10,135 nucleotides of DNA, from positions 1-10,135 of the forward strand of contig DYNO01000122.1 in the NCBI GenBank assembly GCA_020721025.1, written 5' to 3'. Both the position numbers and the translations under genes were made by a program. Below, one piece after another: positions 4,735 to 10,135 of this stretch (the stretch's first letter is position 1; each line of letters starts with the position of its first letter). Origin of the DNA: Thiomargarita sp. Its GTDB lineage: Bacteria; Pseudomonadota; Gammaproteobacteria; Beggiatoales; Beggiatoaceae. The notes under the pieces were generated by a model. That model worked only from the letters and a program-made list of their open reading frames with translations, did no database searches and was not told where the DNA came from.

Positions 4735-6888
4735 CTACGAAGAGGAAGGTTCATCACACCGGGTAAGATAAACTCGGGCGGCTTCATCTTCTGGATTGAT
4801 TGCTAAGACTTTTTCAAAACTTTGCCGAGCCATATCCAATTCTTGCCCATGATAATAAACGCACCCCTCCTCAAAATCGTTTAAAGTTTGCGATTTTAAT
4901 TCAATCAGATGCAGCGGGTCTCCGTCAAATACTTCATACACGGTTACCGGCTCAGTTTTTCCTTTCACCGTGACCCGATCAATTACTCGGATATTGTATT
5001 GCGAAATGTCTTCCAGTTTTTGATACGTTTGATCGGTAATCAACAGCGCAGTACCATAAATTTTAGTCAACCCTTCAATTCTCGCTGCCAAATTCACCGC
5101 GTCAGAAATCACCGTACCATCCATACGATTCGGACCGCCAACGGTGCCCAACATCAGGGGTCCCGTGTTTAAACCGATCCCAATTCTAATCAATTGATAA
5201 TGCGCCTCTTTGAGCAATTCATTGTATTCCACCAAGCCCCGCAACATTTCAATCGCACCACGCACCGCATCGTCCGGACTGCTGGGGAACAATGCCATAA
5301 TCGCATCGCCGATATATTTGTCAACAAAACCATGATGTTGTCCGATAATCGGTTCCATCTGTCCCAAATAAATATTAATAAAGTCAAAGTTTTCTTGTGG
5401 AGTCATTTTTTCTGACATTGCGGTAAAGCCCCGAATATCTGAGAACAAAATTGTCATTTCTCGTTCCACATGATCGCCCAACTGCACTTCCAGCACGCTT
5501 TCTTTATCCAATAATTTCAAGAACTCACGGGGCACAAAGCGTTCATAAGCCTTGTTTAATTCATATAGTTCAGTGGTGAATTTTGCCCGCGCCGCTTCCA
5601 CTTCTTCAGGCGTTTTGCAGCGTTCTAAATAAACTATTGCAGCTTTATCGTGTGGATTCACTTCGACTATTTTTTCAAAGAGTTGCTGGGCTTTTTTATA
5701 TTCTTTTTCATGATAAGCAAGACAAGCTTCTTCAAAATCGGCGGTGGTTTGTAATTTTAAAGCCAAGGTTTGGGGCGCGTCCGCGTCAAATAATTCATAA
5801 ACAATCACGGATTCTTTTTTGCCCTTCAAGTGTACCCGATCCACCATGCGAATTTTATATTTATCAGGATGTTGCAACTTGTTGAGCGTGTGTTCAGTGA
5901 TTAATAACGATGTCCCATACGTTTTGCTTAAATCTTCAATCCGCGCCGCGACACTGACTGCATCGGCAATCACCGTACCATCCATGCGATTTTTTCCCCC
6001 TACTGTCCCCAGCATCAATAATCCGGTGTTCACGCCAATGACGATAGAAATCGAGGGATAACCAGCTTCATGCAGTAATTCATTGTATTCTATTAATTTT
6101 CTGAGCATCGCGAGACAGGCATTGAGCGCGTCGTCGGGACTGGTGGGAAATAATGCCATAATGCCATCGCCGATGTATTTATCAACAAAACCATGATGTT
6201 GTCCGATAATCGGTTCCATTTGACCGAGATAAATATTAATAAAATCAAATTTTTCCTCTGGAGTCATATTTTCAGATAATTCACTGAAACCGCGAATATC
6301 TGAAAACATCACGGTCATTTCCCGTTCCACCAAGTCGCCCAGTTGCAATTCCATTACGCTGTCTCGCCCCAGAAATTTTAAAAATTCTTGCGGCACAAAG
6401 CGACGATATGCGTCATTAAGCTGTTGAATTTGTTGATGATGTGTTTGTTCAAATTCGGTCAATTTGCGACTTAAAACCGCGACTTGGGCTTCTTGTACCT
6501 GTAATTTATGCCGACAAGTTTGCAAGGCGATTTGGGCGTGAATCCGCATCAACAGTTCTTCTGCTTGATAGGGTTTAACAATGAAATCGCTAAATCCTAG
6601 TGTAAAATCAATCGGTTCGTCGAGTTGTTTGATGAGGATGATGGGAATATCTTGATAATGCACTTGCATTTTGCAGTGACGTACAAATTCAAAGTGACAT
6701 TGTTCGCCGATAGCAAAATCGAGTAAGATCAAATGAGGACGCTGTGCCTCAAGATGTTTCATCGCATCTTCTTTATGAGTCACAACAATCACTTGAAAAT
6801 GATGTGAGGACAGCAATTCGCACAATGGATTCACATCGTGAGGCTTATCATCTACAATGAGAATTGTCTGAGATTGTTGCAAGGTCAT
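4735..6888 (-). CDS. Response regulator with two tandem class III adenylate cyclase domains
   Basis: A 717-aa cytosolic signalling protein, probably making cAMP from ATP. Residues 8-120 form a receiver domain (Asp13, Asp14, phospho-acceptor Asp57, Lys105), but Lys87 replaces the usual Thr/Ser. A probable coiled coil (about 125-160) leads to cyclase 1 (about 185-368): metal ligands Asp197 and Asp241, base-selecting Lys237/Thr305, Arg316, but Ser312 where Asn is expected. A TPR-like segment follows (about 384-424). Cyclase 2 (about 472-655) has Asp484, Asp528, Lys524, Thr592, Asn599 and Arg603 all intact, then another TPR-like segment (about 671-711). The Lys/Thr pair indicates ATP rather than GTP use. 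The halves are a tandem duplication offset by 287 residues. Class III catalytic sites form at dimer interfaces, so the two domains could pair within one chain. The start is fixed by the receiver strand TILIVDD beginning at residue 8; the ribosome site is poor. No partner kinase is visible nearby. Confidence 0.93.
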   Translation of the reverse strand: MTLQQSQTILIVDDKPHDVNPLCELLSSHHFQVIVVTHKEDAMKHLEAQRPHLILLDFAIGEQCHFEFVRHCKMQVHYQDIPIILIKQLDEPIDFTLGFSDFIVKPYQAEELLMRIHAQIALQTCRHKLQVQEAQVAVLSRKLTEFEQTHHQQIQQLNDAYRRFVPQEFLKFLGRDSVMELQLGDLVEREMTVMFSDIRGFSELSENMTPEEKFDFINIYLGQMEPIIGQHHGFVDKYIGDGIMALFPTSPDDALNACLAMLRKLIEYNELLHEAGYPSISIVIGVNTGLLMLGTVGGKNRMDGTVIADAVSVAARIEDLSKTYGTSLLITEHTLNKLQHPDKYKIRMVDRVHLKGKKESVIVYELFDADAPQTLALKLQTTADFEEACLAYHEKEYKKAQQLFEKIVEVNPHDKAAIVYLERCKTPEEVEAARAKFTTELYELNKAYERFVPREFLKLLDKESVLEVQLGDHVEREMTILFSDIRGFTAMSEKMTPQENFDFINIYLGQMEPIIGQHHGFVDKYIGDAIMALFPSSPDDAVRGAIEMLRGLVEYNELLKEAHYQLIRIGIGLNTGPLMLGTVGGPNRMDGTVISDAVNLAARIEGLTKIYGTALLITDQTYQKLEDISQYNIRVIDRVTVKGKTEPVTVYEVFDGDPLHLIELKSQTLNDFEEGCVYYHGQELDMARQSFEKVLAINPEDEAARVYLTRCDEPSSS
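5321..5358 (-). repeat. 38-nt exact direct repeat, copy in cyclase domain 2
   Basis: Identical over 38 nt to 6182-6219, with an offset of 861 nt (287 codons). It lies in the most conserved part of the duplicated cyclase unit, the segment around QMEPIIGQHHGFVDKYIGD. Confidence 0.9.
6182..6219 (-). repeat. 38-nt exact direct repeat, copy in cyclase domain 1
   Basis: Partner of 5321-5358. Flanking sequence stays similar but differs at many third positions. The perfect block therefore suggests either strong constraint or a recent local gene-conversion tract. Confidence 0.9.
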
Positions 6889-6942
6889 GTTCAGCGTTTA
6901 ACAGGCGGGATATCGACGGTCGGCTAGTGACTTGTAGGTGCG

Positions 6943-6971
6943 ATTTTAACAAAAATTACTGTTTAAATCAC
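6943..6971 (-). promoter_or_regulatory. Weak candidate promoter for the cyclase gene
   Basis: Read on the - strand, GTGATT (6966-6971), 17 nt, TAAAAT (6943-6948). The -10 box is good and the -35 box matches the consensus at only three positions. It would give a leader of about 48 nt before the cyclase start at 6888. The 6889-7061 gap otherwise holds a lone AACCT half-site at 7039-7043 and no gene. Confidence 0.3.
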
Positions 6972-7061
6972 AGAATTTGATATAAGACACGGAATTAGTT
7001 TTAAGACGGGCGATATTTGGCTGTTGTTATGGATTTTTAACCTAATCTTTAATTTTTACTC

Positions 7062-7090
7062 TTGACATGATTAACCTTTGAGGTTAAAAT
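7062..7090 (+). promoter_or_regulatory. Near-consensus sigma70 promoter of the toxin-antitoxin operon
   Basis: TTGACA (7062-7067), 17 nt, TAAAAT (7085-7090): a perfect -35 box, ideal spacing and five of six matches in the -10 box. Transcription should start near 7097, about 11 nt before the toxin ATG at 7108. The spacer contains the operator at 7071-7087, so repressor binding would directly exclude RNA polymerase. Confidence 0.85.
7071..7087. promoter_or_regulatory. MqsA-type operator AACCT-N3-AGGTT inside the promoter
   Basis: TTAACCT-TTG-AGGTTAA is a perfect 7-bp inverted repeat with a 3-nt centre. The core AACCT-N3-AGGTT (7073-7085) is the palindrome I recall as the binding site of E. coli MqsA. 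The antitoxin gene is the second gene of this operon, and its recognition helix is nearly identical to that of MqsA. Autoregulation by the antitoxin, alone or with the toxin, is the expected role. An isolated half-site AACCT lies at 7039-7043. Confidence 0.85.
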
Positions 7091-7107
7091 TAGTCTGGCA
7101 ATTACAA

Positions 7108-7299
7108 ATGACATTTGAACGTGAGAATTTTTACAAGTCGATGGTCACTGATACCGAAAAAAGATTGCCAAATCAAGAAGTCTGGCAAGATGTTTACTAC
7201 GTGCAATATCAAGATTGTCACTGGTATATGAAGTTTATGGCAAACGAAGACGGATTTTACTTGGTATCGTTTAAGAAAAATTTTAGGCAACTCTCATGA
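7108..7299 (+). CDS. mqsR: Short MqsR-family mRNA interferase toxin (63 aa)
   Basis: Likely ribonuclease toxin that cuts mRNA (E. coli MqsR prefers GCU sites), held in check by the antitoxin downstream. The product aligns with only the C-terminal half of E. coli MqsR (98 aa): ENFYKSM, VWQDVY, WYMKF and YLVSFKKN match ESDFYKSM, IWQDVY, VYLKI and LIVSFKEK. The residues known to matter in E. coli (Lys56, Gln68, Tyr81, Lys96) correspond to Lys10, Gln27, Tyr40 and Lys56 here, so the active site appears complete. The N-terminal ~45 residues are absent. Start: ATG 7108 lies just after the promoter; a TTG at 7078 lies upstream of the predicted RNA start and is rejected. No good ribosome site is seen in the ~11-nt leader. 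Toxin-first order matches mqsRA. It could be a naturally minimal toxin or a decayed but still regulated one. Confidence 0.8.
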   Translation: MTFERENFYKSMVTDTEKRLPNQEVWQDVYYVQYQDCHWYMKFMANEDGFYLVSFKKNFRQLS

Positions 7300-7316
7300 G
7301 GTGTTGAAAAAACACC
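7300..7316 (+). promoter_or_regulatory. Hairpin between toxin and antitoxin genes
   Basis: GGTGTT (7300-7305), loop GAAAA, AACACC (7311-7316) begins directly after the toxin stop codon. There is no T-tract, so it is unlikely to be a full terminator. It could stabilise the 3' end of a toxin-only mRNA or tune antitoxin translation. Confidence 0.5.
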
Positions 7317-7333
7317 GTATCGAACCGTATCGA
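7314..7333 (+). repeat. Tandem 10-mer ACCGTATCGA x2 before the antitoxin start
   Basis: Two perfect, adjacent copies of ACCGTATCGA (7314-7323 and 7324-7333) end 2 nt before the antitoxin ATG. They occupy the position where a ribosome site should be, and the first copy overlaps the 3' arm of the hairpin. No GGAG-like motif is present. Confidence 0.8.
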
Positions 7334-7335
7334 AT

Positions 7336-7740
7336 ATGACACACTGCACTATTTGTCAACAAGGAATTCTCATCAGGGAAACTCGTCCACAAATCTATAC
7401 TTATCAGGAATATACGATAACCATAGATCAGCCCGGTGACTACTGCAATCACTGCGGCGAGGGCATTTTGAATGGTGAGGATTTACGAGCAACCGAAAAA
7501 CAACTCAATGATTTTCAAGCTAAAGTTGAGGGTTTACTCACGTCTCAAGAAATTAGACAGATTCGTAAACGCTTGAAACTGACGCAAAAACAAGCGGCTG
7601 AAATTTTTGGCGGCGGCGTGAATGCCTTCAGTCGCTATGAACGGGGCGAGGTGAGACCGATCAAGGCGGTAAATCACTTGCTGAGAATTTTGGATAAACA
7701 TCCTGAGTTACTGAATGAGTTGGAAACAGCATCTAAATAG
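7336..7740 (+). CDS. mqsA: MqsA-family antitoxin and transcriptional repressor
   Basis: A 134-aa protein aligning end to end with E. coli MqsA (131 aa). The N-terminal domain (1-65) binds zinc through Cys4, Cys7, Cys37 and Cys40 and in MqsA wraps the toxin. The C-terminal HTH domain (about 68-128) dimerises and binds DNA. The recognition helix FGGGVNAFSRYERG (91-104) is almost identical to MqsA; Asn96 and Arg100 correspond to its base-contacting residues. The end LRILDKHPELLNEL also matches. It should neutralise the 63-aa toxin upstream and repress the shared promoter at 7062-7090 through the palindrome at 7071-7087. The start is 36 nt after the toxin stop, with no ribosome site visible, so translation may depend on coupling or on the structure between the genes. 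Confidence in the family is very high. Confidence 0.95.
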   Translation: MTHCTICQQGILIRETRPQIYTYQEYTITIDQPGDYCNHCGEGILNGEDLRATEKQLNDFQAKVEGLLTSQEIRQIRKRLKLTQKQAAEIFGGGVNAFSRYERGEVRPIKAVNHLLRILDKHPELLNELETASK

Positions 7741-7902
7741 ATGATTTTTGCCAAAATTCGGAAAATTCAGCTTGTAGATTGTAACAGTTCGAGAGTGACG
7801 CAGTTCAAATCTTATGTTCAATTTATTCAGATTGTTAGCGTTCTGATTTTTAGATGTTTCAATCCAATCAATTGAATAACATTGCAACTGCGTACTTCCT
7901 AT

Positions 7903-9591
7903 TCAAACTGGGTTGAGAGGCGACAAAGCCGTTGGTATTTCCACCGCGACAAATTGCACTGGTTTTATCCGAGCCAACCGGGCAATAATTTGTTTATCAT
8001 TTAAATCAAATGGTTGTTGTCCATACAATGCCGCTTCCAATTTCTTCAACGCAATCGCCAATTCCGCATCCTGATCTTGAATTTCACGCGCCAAACTGTG
8101 TAGCGCAACATGACGGGGCATTCCCCAATGTTGATGGATAACTGTTTGAATCAATTGCTGCATTTCCCTCACCTGCTCGGTTGCCTGCATCTGGCGTGCA
8201 AATTCTGTAAAACTCAGCCTTGCCACCGGAGCTTGATATACAACAAGTTGCATTTTCTCCCGTCGTATCCGCCACCACGCAATACCCAACGCACTGAGCG
8301 ACAATCCCAACAACCCATACTGCACGATATCAAAACGCACCATTTCTGTGACTATTTGCTGCTGGGTTGTAGGTTGCATCAGAGCAGTTGTCGGTAATGC
8401 TGCGGTGACAAGGTTCGGATTTTCAACCACTTTTAACGTTTGTGCGGGAAGTTCTGCCCAACGTATCAGCCGTTTTTCTATATCCCACCAACTGATGCGA
8501 AGTGCAGGTAATTGAATTATCCCAGCTTTCAACGGAATCAGGCTGAATGTTTGCGTCACCGTGCTGACGGGAGTTTTATGATCTGCTTGAAATTTGCGCT
8601 CCGTTTCTGGTTTGGGACTACGCACTCGAAATTCGTCATTACCCGTCATCATTGTTTCCAATTGCGGCAACGGTTGCGCGCCCACGCCTTCCGCCGTCAA
8701 CACCAAGGTTCGCACCAACGGTACGCCAACACTGATTTCTTTATCCACCGCAGTTTCCCAATGTTGCGAGAGGGTGACATTTTTCGCCGGGAGCCAAGGT
8801 TGTTGCGATGGAGCTTGTACGTCTAAATTGACTGGATTACTCGTCAGGGTGAATGGGCGAAAATTGGTGCTGAAATTAAAGAAATCATTGCTGGCTTTGC
8901 TGCGTTTATCCAGTTTCAACCCTTTGATTTTTGACGGGTCTAAATCCCATTTGCCCAAATTGGTCGGCGTGAGCAAGTACACCACGTCGGTGACCATCAC
9001 TGGTTTGCCGTCGATTTGCTGTTGTTGAGTTGTGGTCAATTCGCTCAATGGCTCTAAAATCAGATGATTCGATGGCGGAATGGCTTGTAAATCACTCAAA
9101 TTGCCATGATGATAAAAGCGCATGGTGTAATATATTGGCTCATAAAGAGACGGATTTGGATTAGAAACAAAGGCTTCTAATTTGGCACTGTCACCACGAG
9201 TTTGACTGCCCTGATTGACGATCAAAGTTTGTGGTTGAGTTTGCAGCACACCAGCGGTTGTTTGTAATGAAATCGCCGGGACGGTTAACTGCCCGCTTTG
9301 TTGTGGTTCAATCTGATAAGTCCATGTAATTTGACTCGAAGATTGACCATTCACATAACGCGACGCGGTGGATTTTTGACTGCTTAAAATTTCAAAACTC
9401 CCTTGTAATGCAGTGATATCCGGTTCAGCGGTAGGTTGGGCATTATCTGATGCTGATTGGGTCAAGGTGATTTGCAAATGAACTGTTTCGCCTTGATTGA
9501 TTTCATGTTCTTCTAAAGTTGCTTGTAATTGAGGGGCAGCAAACGCGGGAGAAACCGTCAATAAAAAATAAATTAACAGGAATTTATACAT
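7903..9591 (-). CDS. batD: BatD-like membrane-anchored protein
   Basis: A 562-aa exported protein resembling BatD, of the Bacteroides aerotolerance group. A signal peptide (1-18, cleavage near AFA/AP) precedes Ig-like beta-rich domains typical of BatD: the opening ATLEEHEINQGETVHLQITL (24-43) is the usual BatD start, and a second section (about 135-260) includes EPIYYTMRFYH. A third section lies at about 275-390. One membrane helix (about 422-440, followed by RIRREK) leaves a cytoplasmic tail of about 120 residues. In other genomes BatD works beside moxR, batA, batB and batC at the envelope; the biochemical role is not settled. No bat gene is adjacent here: downstream is the convergent mqsRA pair, and upstream is a 176-nt gap and an unrelated frame. 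The ribosome site before ATG is poor, but the signal peptide fixes the start. The 162-nt gap to mqsA holds only a weak TTCAAT/ATTGAA hairpin. Confidence 0.85.
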   Translation of the reverse strand: MYKFLLIYFLLTVSPAFAAPQLQATLEEHEINQGETVHLQITLTQSASDNAQPTAEPDITALQGSFEILSSQKSTASRYVNGQSSSQITWTYQIEPQQSGQLTVPAISLQTTAGVLQTQPQTLIVNQGSQTRGDSAKLEAFVSNPNPSLYEPIYYTMRFYHHGNLSDLQAIPPSNHLILEPLSELTTTQQQQIDGKPVMVTDVVYLLTPTNLGKWDLDPSKIKGLKLDKRSKASNDFFNFSTNFRPFTLTSNPVNLDVQAPSQQPWLPAKNVTLSQHWETAVDKEISVGVPLVRTLVLTAEGVGAQPLPQLETMMTGNDEFRVRSPKPETERKFQADHKTPVSTVTQTFSLIPLKAGIIQLPALRISWWDIEKRLIRWAELPAQTLKVVENPNLVTAALPTTALMQPTTQQQIVTEMVRFDIVQYGLLGLSLSALGIAWWRIRREKMQLVVYQAPVARLSFTEFARQMQATEQVREMQQLIQTVIHQHWGMPRHVALHSLAREIQDQDAELAIALKKLEAALYGQQPFDLNDKQIIARLARIKPVQFVAVEIPTALSPLNPV

Positions 9592-9655
9592 AGTATTTAC
9601 ATCGTCGCGGATAAAGGGAAAATAATCAAATCAGGTTAGCTCAATTACCAATAGC

Positions 9656-9757
9656 TCGGACAGTTTTCTACAACTACTTATGAAAATCAACATGTTATAG
9701 TTATTTCGCCAATTCGATAACTGATTGAAATTAAAATATAATTTTGGAACTGTCCGA
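9656..9757. repeat. Perfect 10-bp inverted repeat enclosing 82 nt
   Basis: TCGGACAGTT (9656-9665) and AACTGTCCGA (9748-9757) are exact inverted copies. Between them lies AT-rich, non-coding DNA with a nested AGTTAT (9699-9704)/ATAACT (9717-9722) palindrome. It could be a tiny MITE with terminal repeats or a pair of protein-binding sites upstream of batD. No target duplication is visible at the edges. Confidence 0.5.
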
Positions 9758-9767
9758 ACTGTATGAA

Positions 9768-10010
9768 TTACGTTTTATTTAACATTACAATAGCCAGACC
9801 TAATAATGCCAGACCGGTCGGATATTTCCACAACCAACGAATTGCATCATCGGTGCGATAACGTCCATAAACATTGGTAATTGCGACAGGAATGAAGATA
9901 ACTAGGGTAATTTTGAGCAGGAAGGTTGCCCAATTTTCCCCACCGCCTAAAAACAACAAGGTGTATAATCCGCCAATGGTATAGAACCGATTTGAAATCT
10001 TTAATACCAA
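9768..10010 (-). CDS. Small membrane protein of unknown function, 5' end uncertain or cut
   Basis: I do not recognise this family. The 80 residues from a TTG at 10010 contain two clear hydrophobic helices (about 28-47 and 62-78), a possible third near 10-22, and a polar loop GRYRTDDAIRW between the two main ones. This is coherent enough to suggest a real inner-membrane protein. No ATG or GTG start with a ribosome site exists: the frame stays open upstream to a stop at 10056-10058 without a start better than TTG or CTG. Just beyond lies the leader of an apparent IS605-type gene, so the 5' end may have been removed by insertion. If so, this is a pseudogene fragment. A TTG-started small protein remains possible. 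Confidence 0.5.
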   Translation of the reverse strand: MVLKISNRFYTIGGLYTLLFLGGGENWATFLLKITLVIFIPVAITNVYGRYRTDDAIRWLWKYPTGLALLGLAIVMLNKT

Positions 10011-10038
10011 GTGAAACAGGTCTATAACCCAAAAAGTA

Positions 10039-10067
10039 TTGACAGGTAAAGCATATCACATTAGAAT
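10039..10067 (+). promoter_or_regulatory. Near-consensus sigma70 promoter for tnpB-like gene
   Basis: TTGACA (10039-10044), 17 nt, TAGAAT (10062-10067). Transcription should start near 10074, leaving a ~36-nt leader before the ATG at 10110. This is unusually strong for a transposon gene. Confidence 0.75.
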
Positions 10068-10095
10068 CCTCGCCATGACTTAAATGTAACCTGTC
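10041..10095. repeat. 7-bp inverted repeat spanning the promoter
   Basis: GACAGGT (10041-10047) and ACCTGTC (10089-10095) are exact inverted copies flanking the -10 region, the left one overlapping the -35 box. A further ACAGGT lies at 10016-10021. They may belong to the folded left end of an IS605-type element or be operator sites. Confidence 0.45.
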
Positions 10096-10109
10096 TGAGG
10101 AAGTTAGCC

Positions 10110-10135
10110 ATGTTATTGGCACATAAAATTGAACT
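10110..10135 (+). CDS. tnpB: Start of an IS200/IS605-type TnpB gene (cut by window edge)
   Basis: Only eight full codons and part of a ninth are visible, reading MLLAHKIEL if the last codon completes as expected. This opening is typical of TnpB (OrfB, the RNA-guided nuclease of IS605-family elements) as I remember it. The ribosome site GAGGAAG (10097-10103) sits 6 nt before ATG, behind a strong promoter at 10039-10067. No tnpA transposase lies upstream on either strand, so this would be a lone-tnpB (IS1341-like) copy unless tnpA lies to the right. With so few residues the family call remains tentative. Confidence 0.55.

Noticed and set aside
7078..7107. TTG start extending the toxin by 10 residues
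   Set aside because: The TTG lies in the operator upstream of the predicted RNA start; ATG 7108 is the first start in the transcript.
8594..9028. 144-aa + strand frame inside batD
   Set aside because: Antisense shadow of batD with low-complexity composition; batD has a signal peptide, domain pattern and membrane helix.
1..10135. CRISPR array, tRNA, rRNA or riboswitch
   Set aside because: No regularly spaced direct repeats and no tRNA/rRNA-like or known riboswitch sequence was recognised; the repeats present are inverted or coding duplications.

Overview
The window looks like chromosomal DNA of a Gram-negative gammaproteobacterium. It carries an LPS Kdo transferase, an exported Mip/FkpA-type PPIase, a BatD-type protein and a DUF4389 protein, with moderate-to-low GC. 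The palindromic 'TTCCAA...TTGGAA' repeats and the style of the cyclase suggest a filamentous sulfur oxidiser of the Beggiatoa/Thiotrichales kind. That placement is an inference from memory, not a database result.

Layout: (1) 1-2207, + strand: exported FKBP-type PPIase, then a Met/Pro-rich exported protein followed by a terminator-like hairpin, then a small DUF4389 membrane protein. (2) 2208-2730: a gene-free stretch holding a ~285-bp inverted-repeat element (two near-identical 52/53-nt arms facing each other, each able to form two small hairpins) and a third partial relative. (3) 2731-4650, + strand: rdgB (dITP/XTP pyrophosphatase) and waaA (Kdo transferase), 42 nt apart. (4) 4735-6888, - strand: a 717-aa response regulator with two tandem class III adenylate cyclase domains, each followed by a TPR-like segment. 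The second cyclase has all expected catalytic residues; the first has Ser where the transition-state Asn belongs. (5) 7062-7740, + strand: a complete MqsR/MqsA-type toxin-antitoxin module. It has a near-consensus promoter whose spacer contains the MqsA operator AACCT-N3-AGGTT, a toxin of only 63 aa that keeps the catalytic half of MqsR, an intercistronic hairpin with tandem 10-mers, and the Zn/HTH antitoxin. (6) 7903-9591, - strand: a BatD-like protein without batA/B/C beside it. (7) 9592-10135: a 10-bp inverted repeat, a small membrane-protein frame on the - strand with no normal start, and at the right edge a consensus promoter, ribosome site and first nine codons of what looks like an IS605-type tnpB gene, whose insertion may have cut the membrane gene.

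The housekeeping genes (rdgB, waaA, PPIase) are ordinary. The most notable parts are the half-size MqsR toxin under an intact MqsA operator, the duplicated cyclase with one probably impaired catalytic domain, and the repeat and mobile-element traces.
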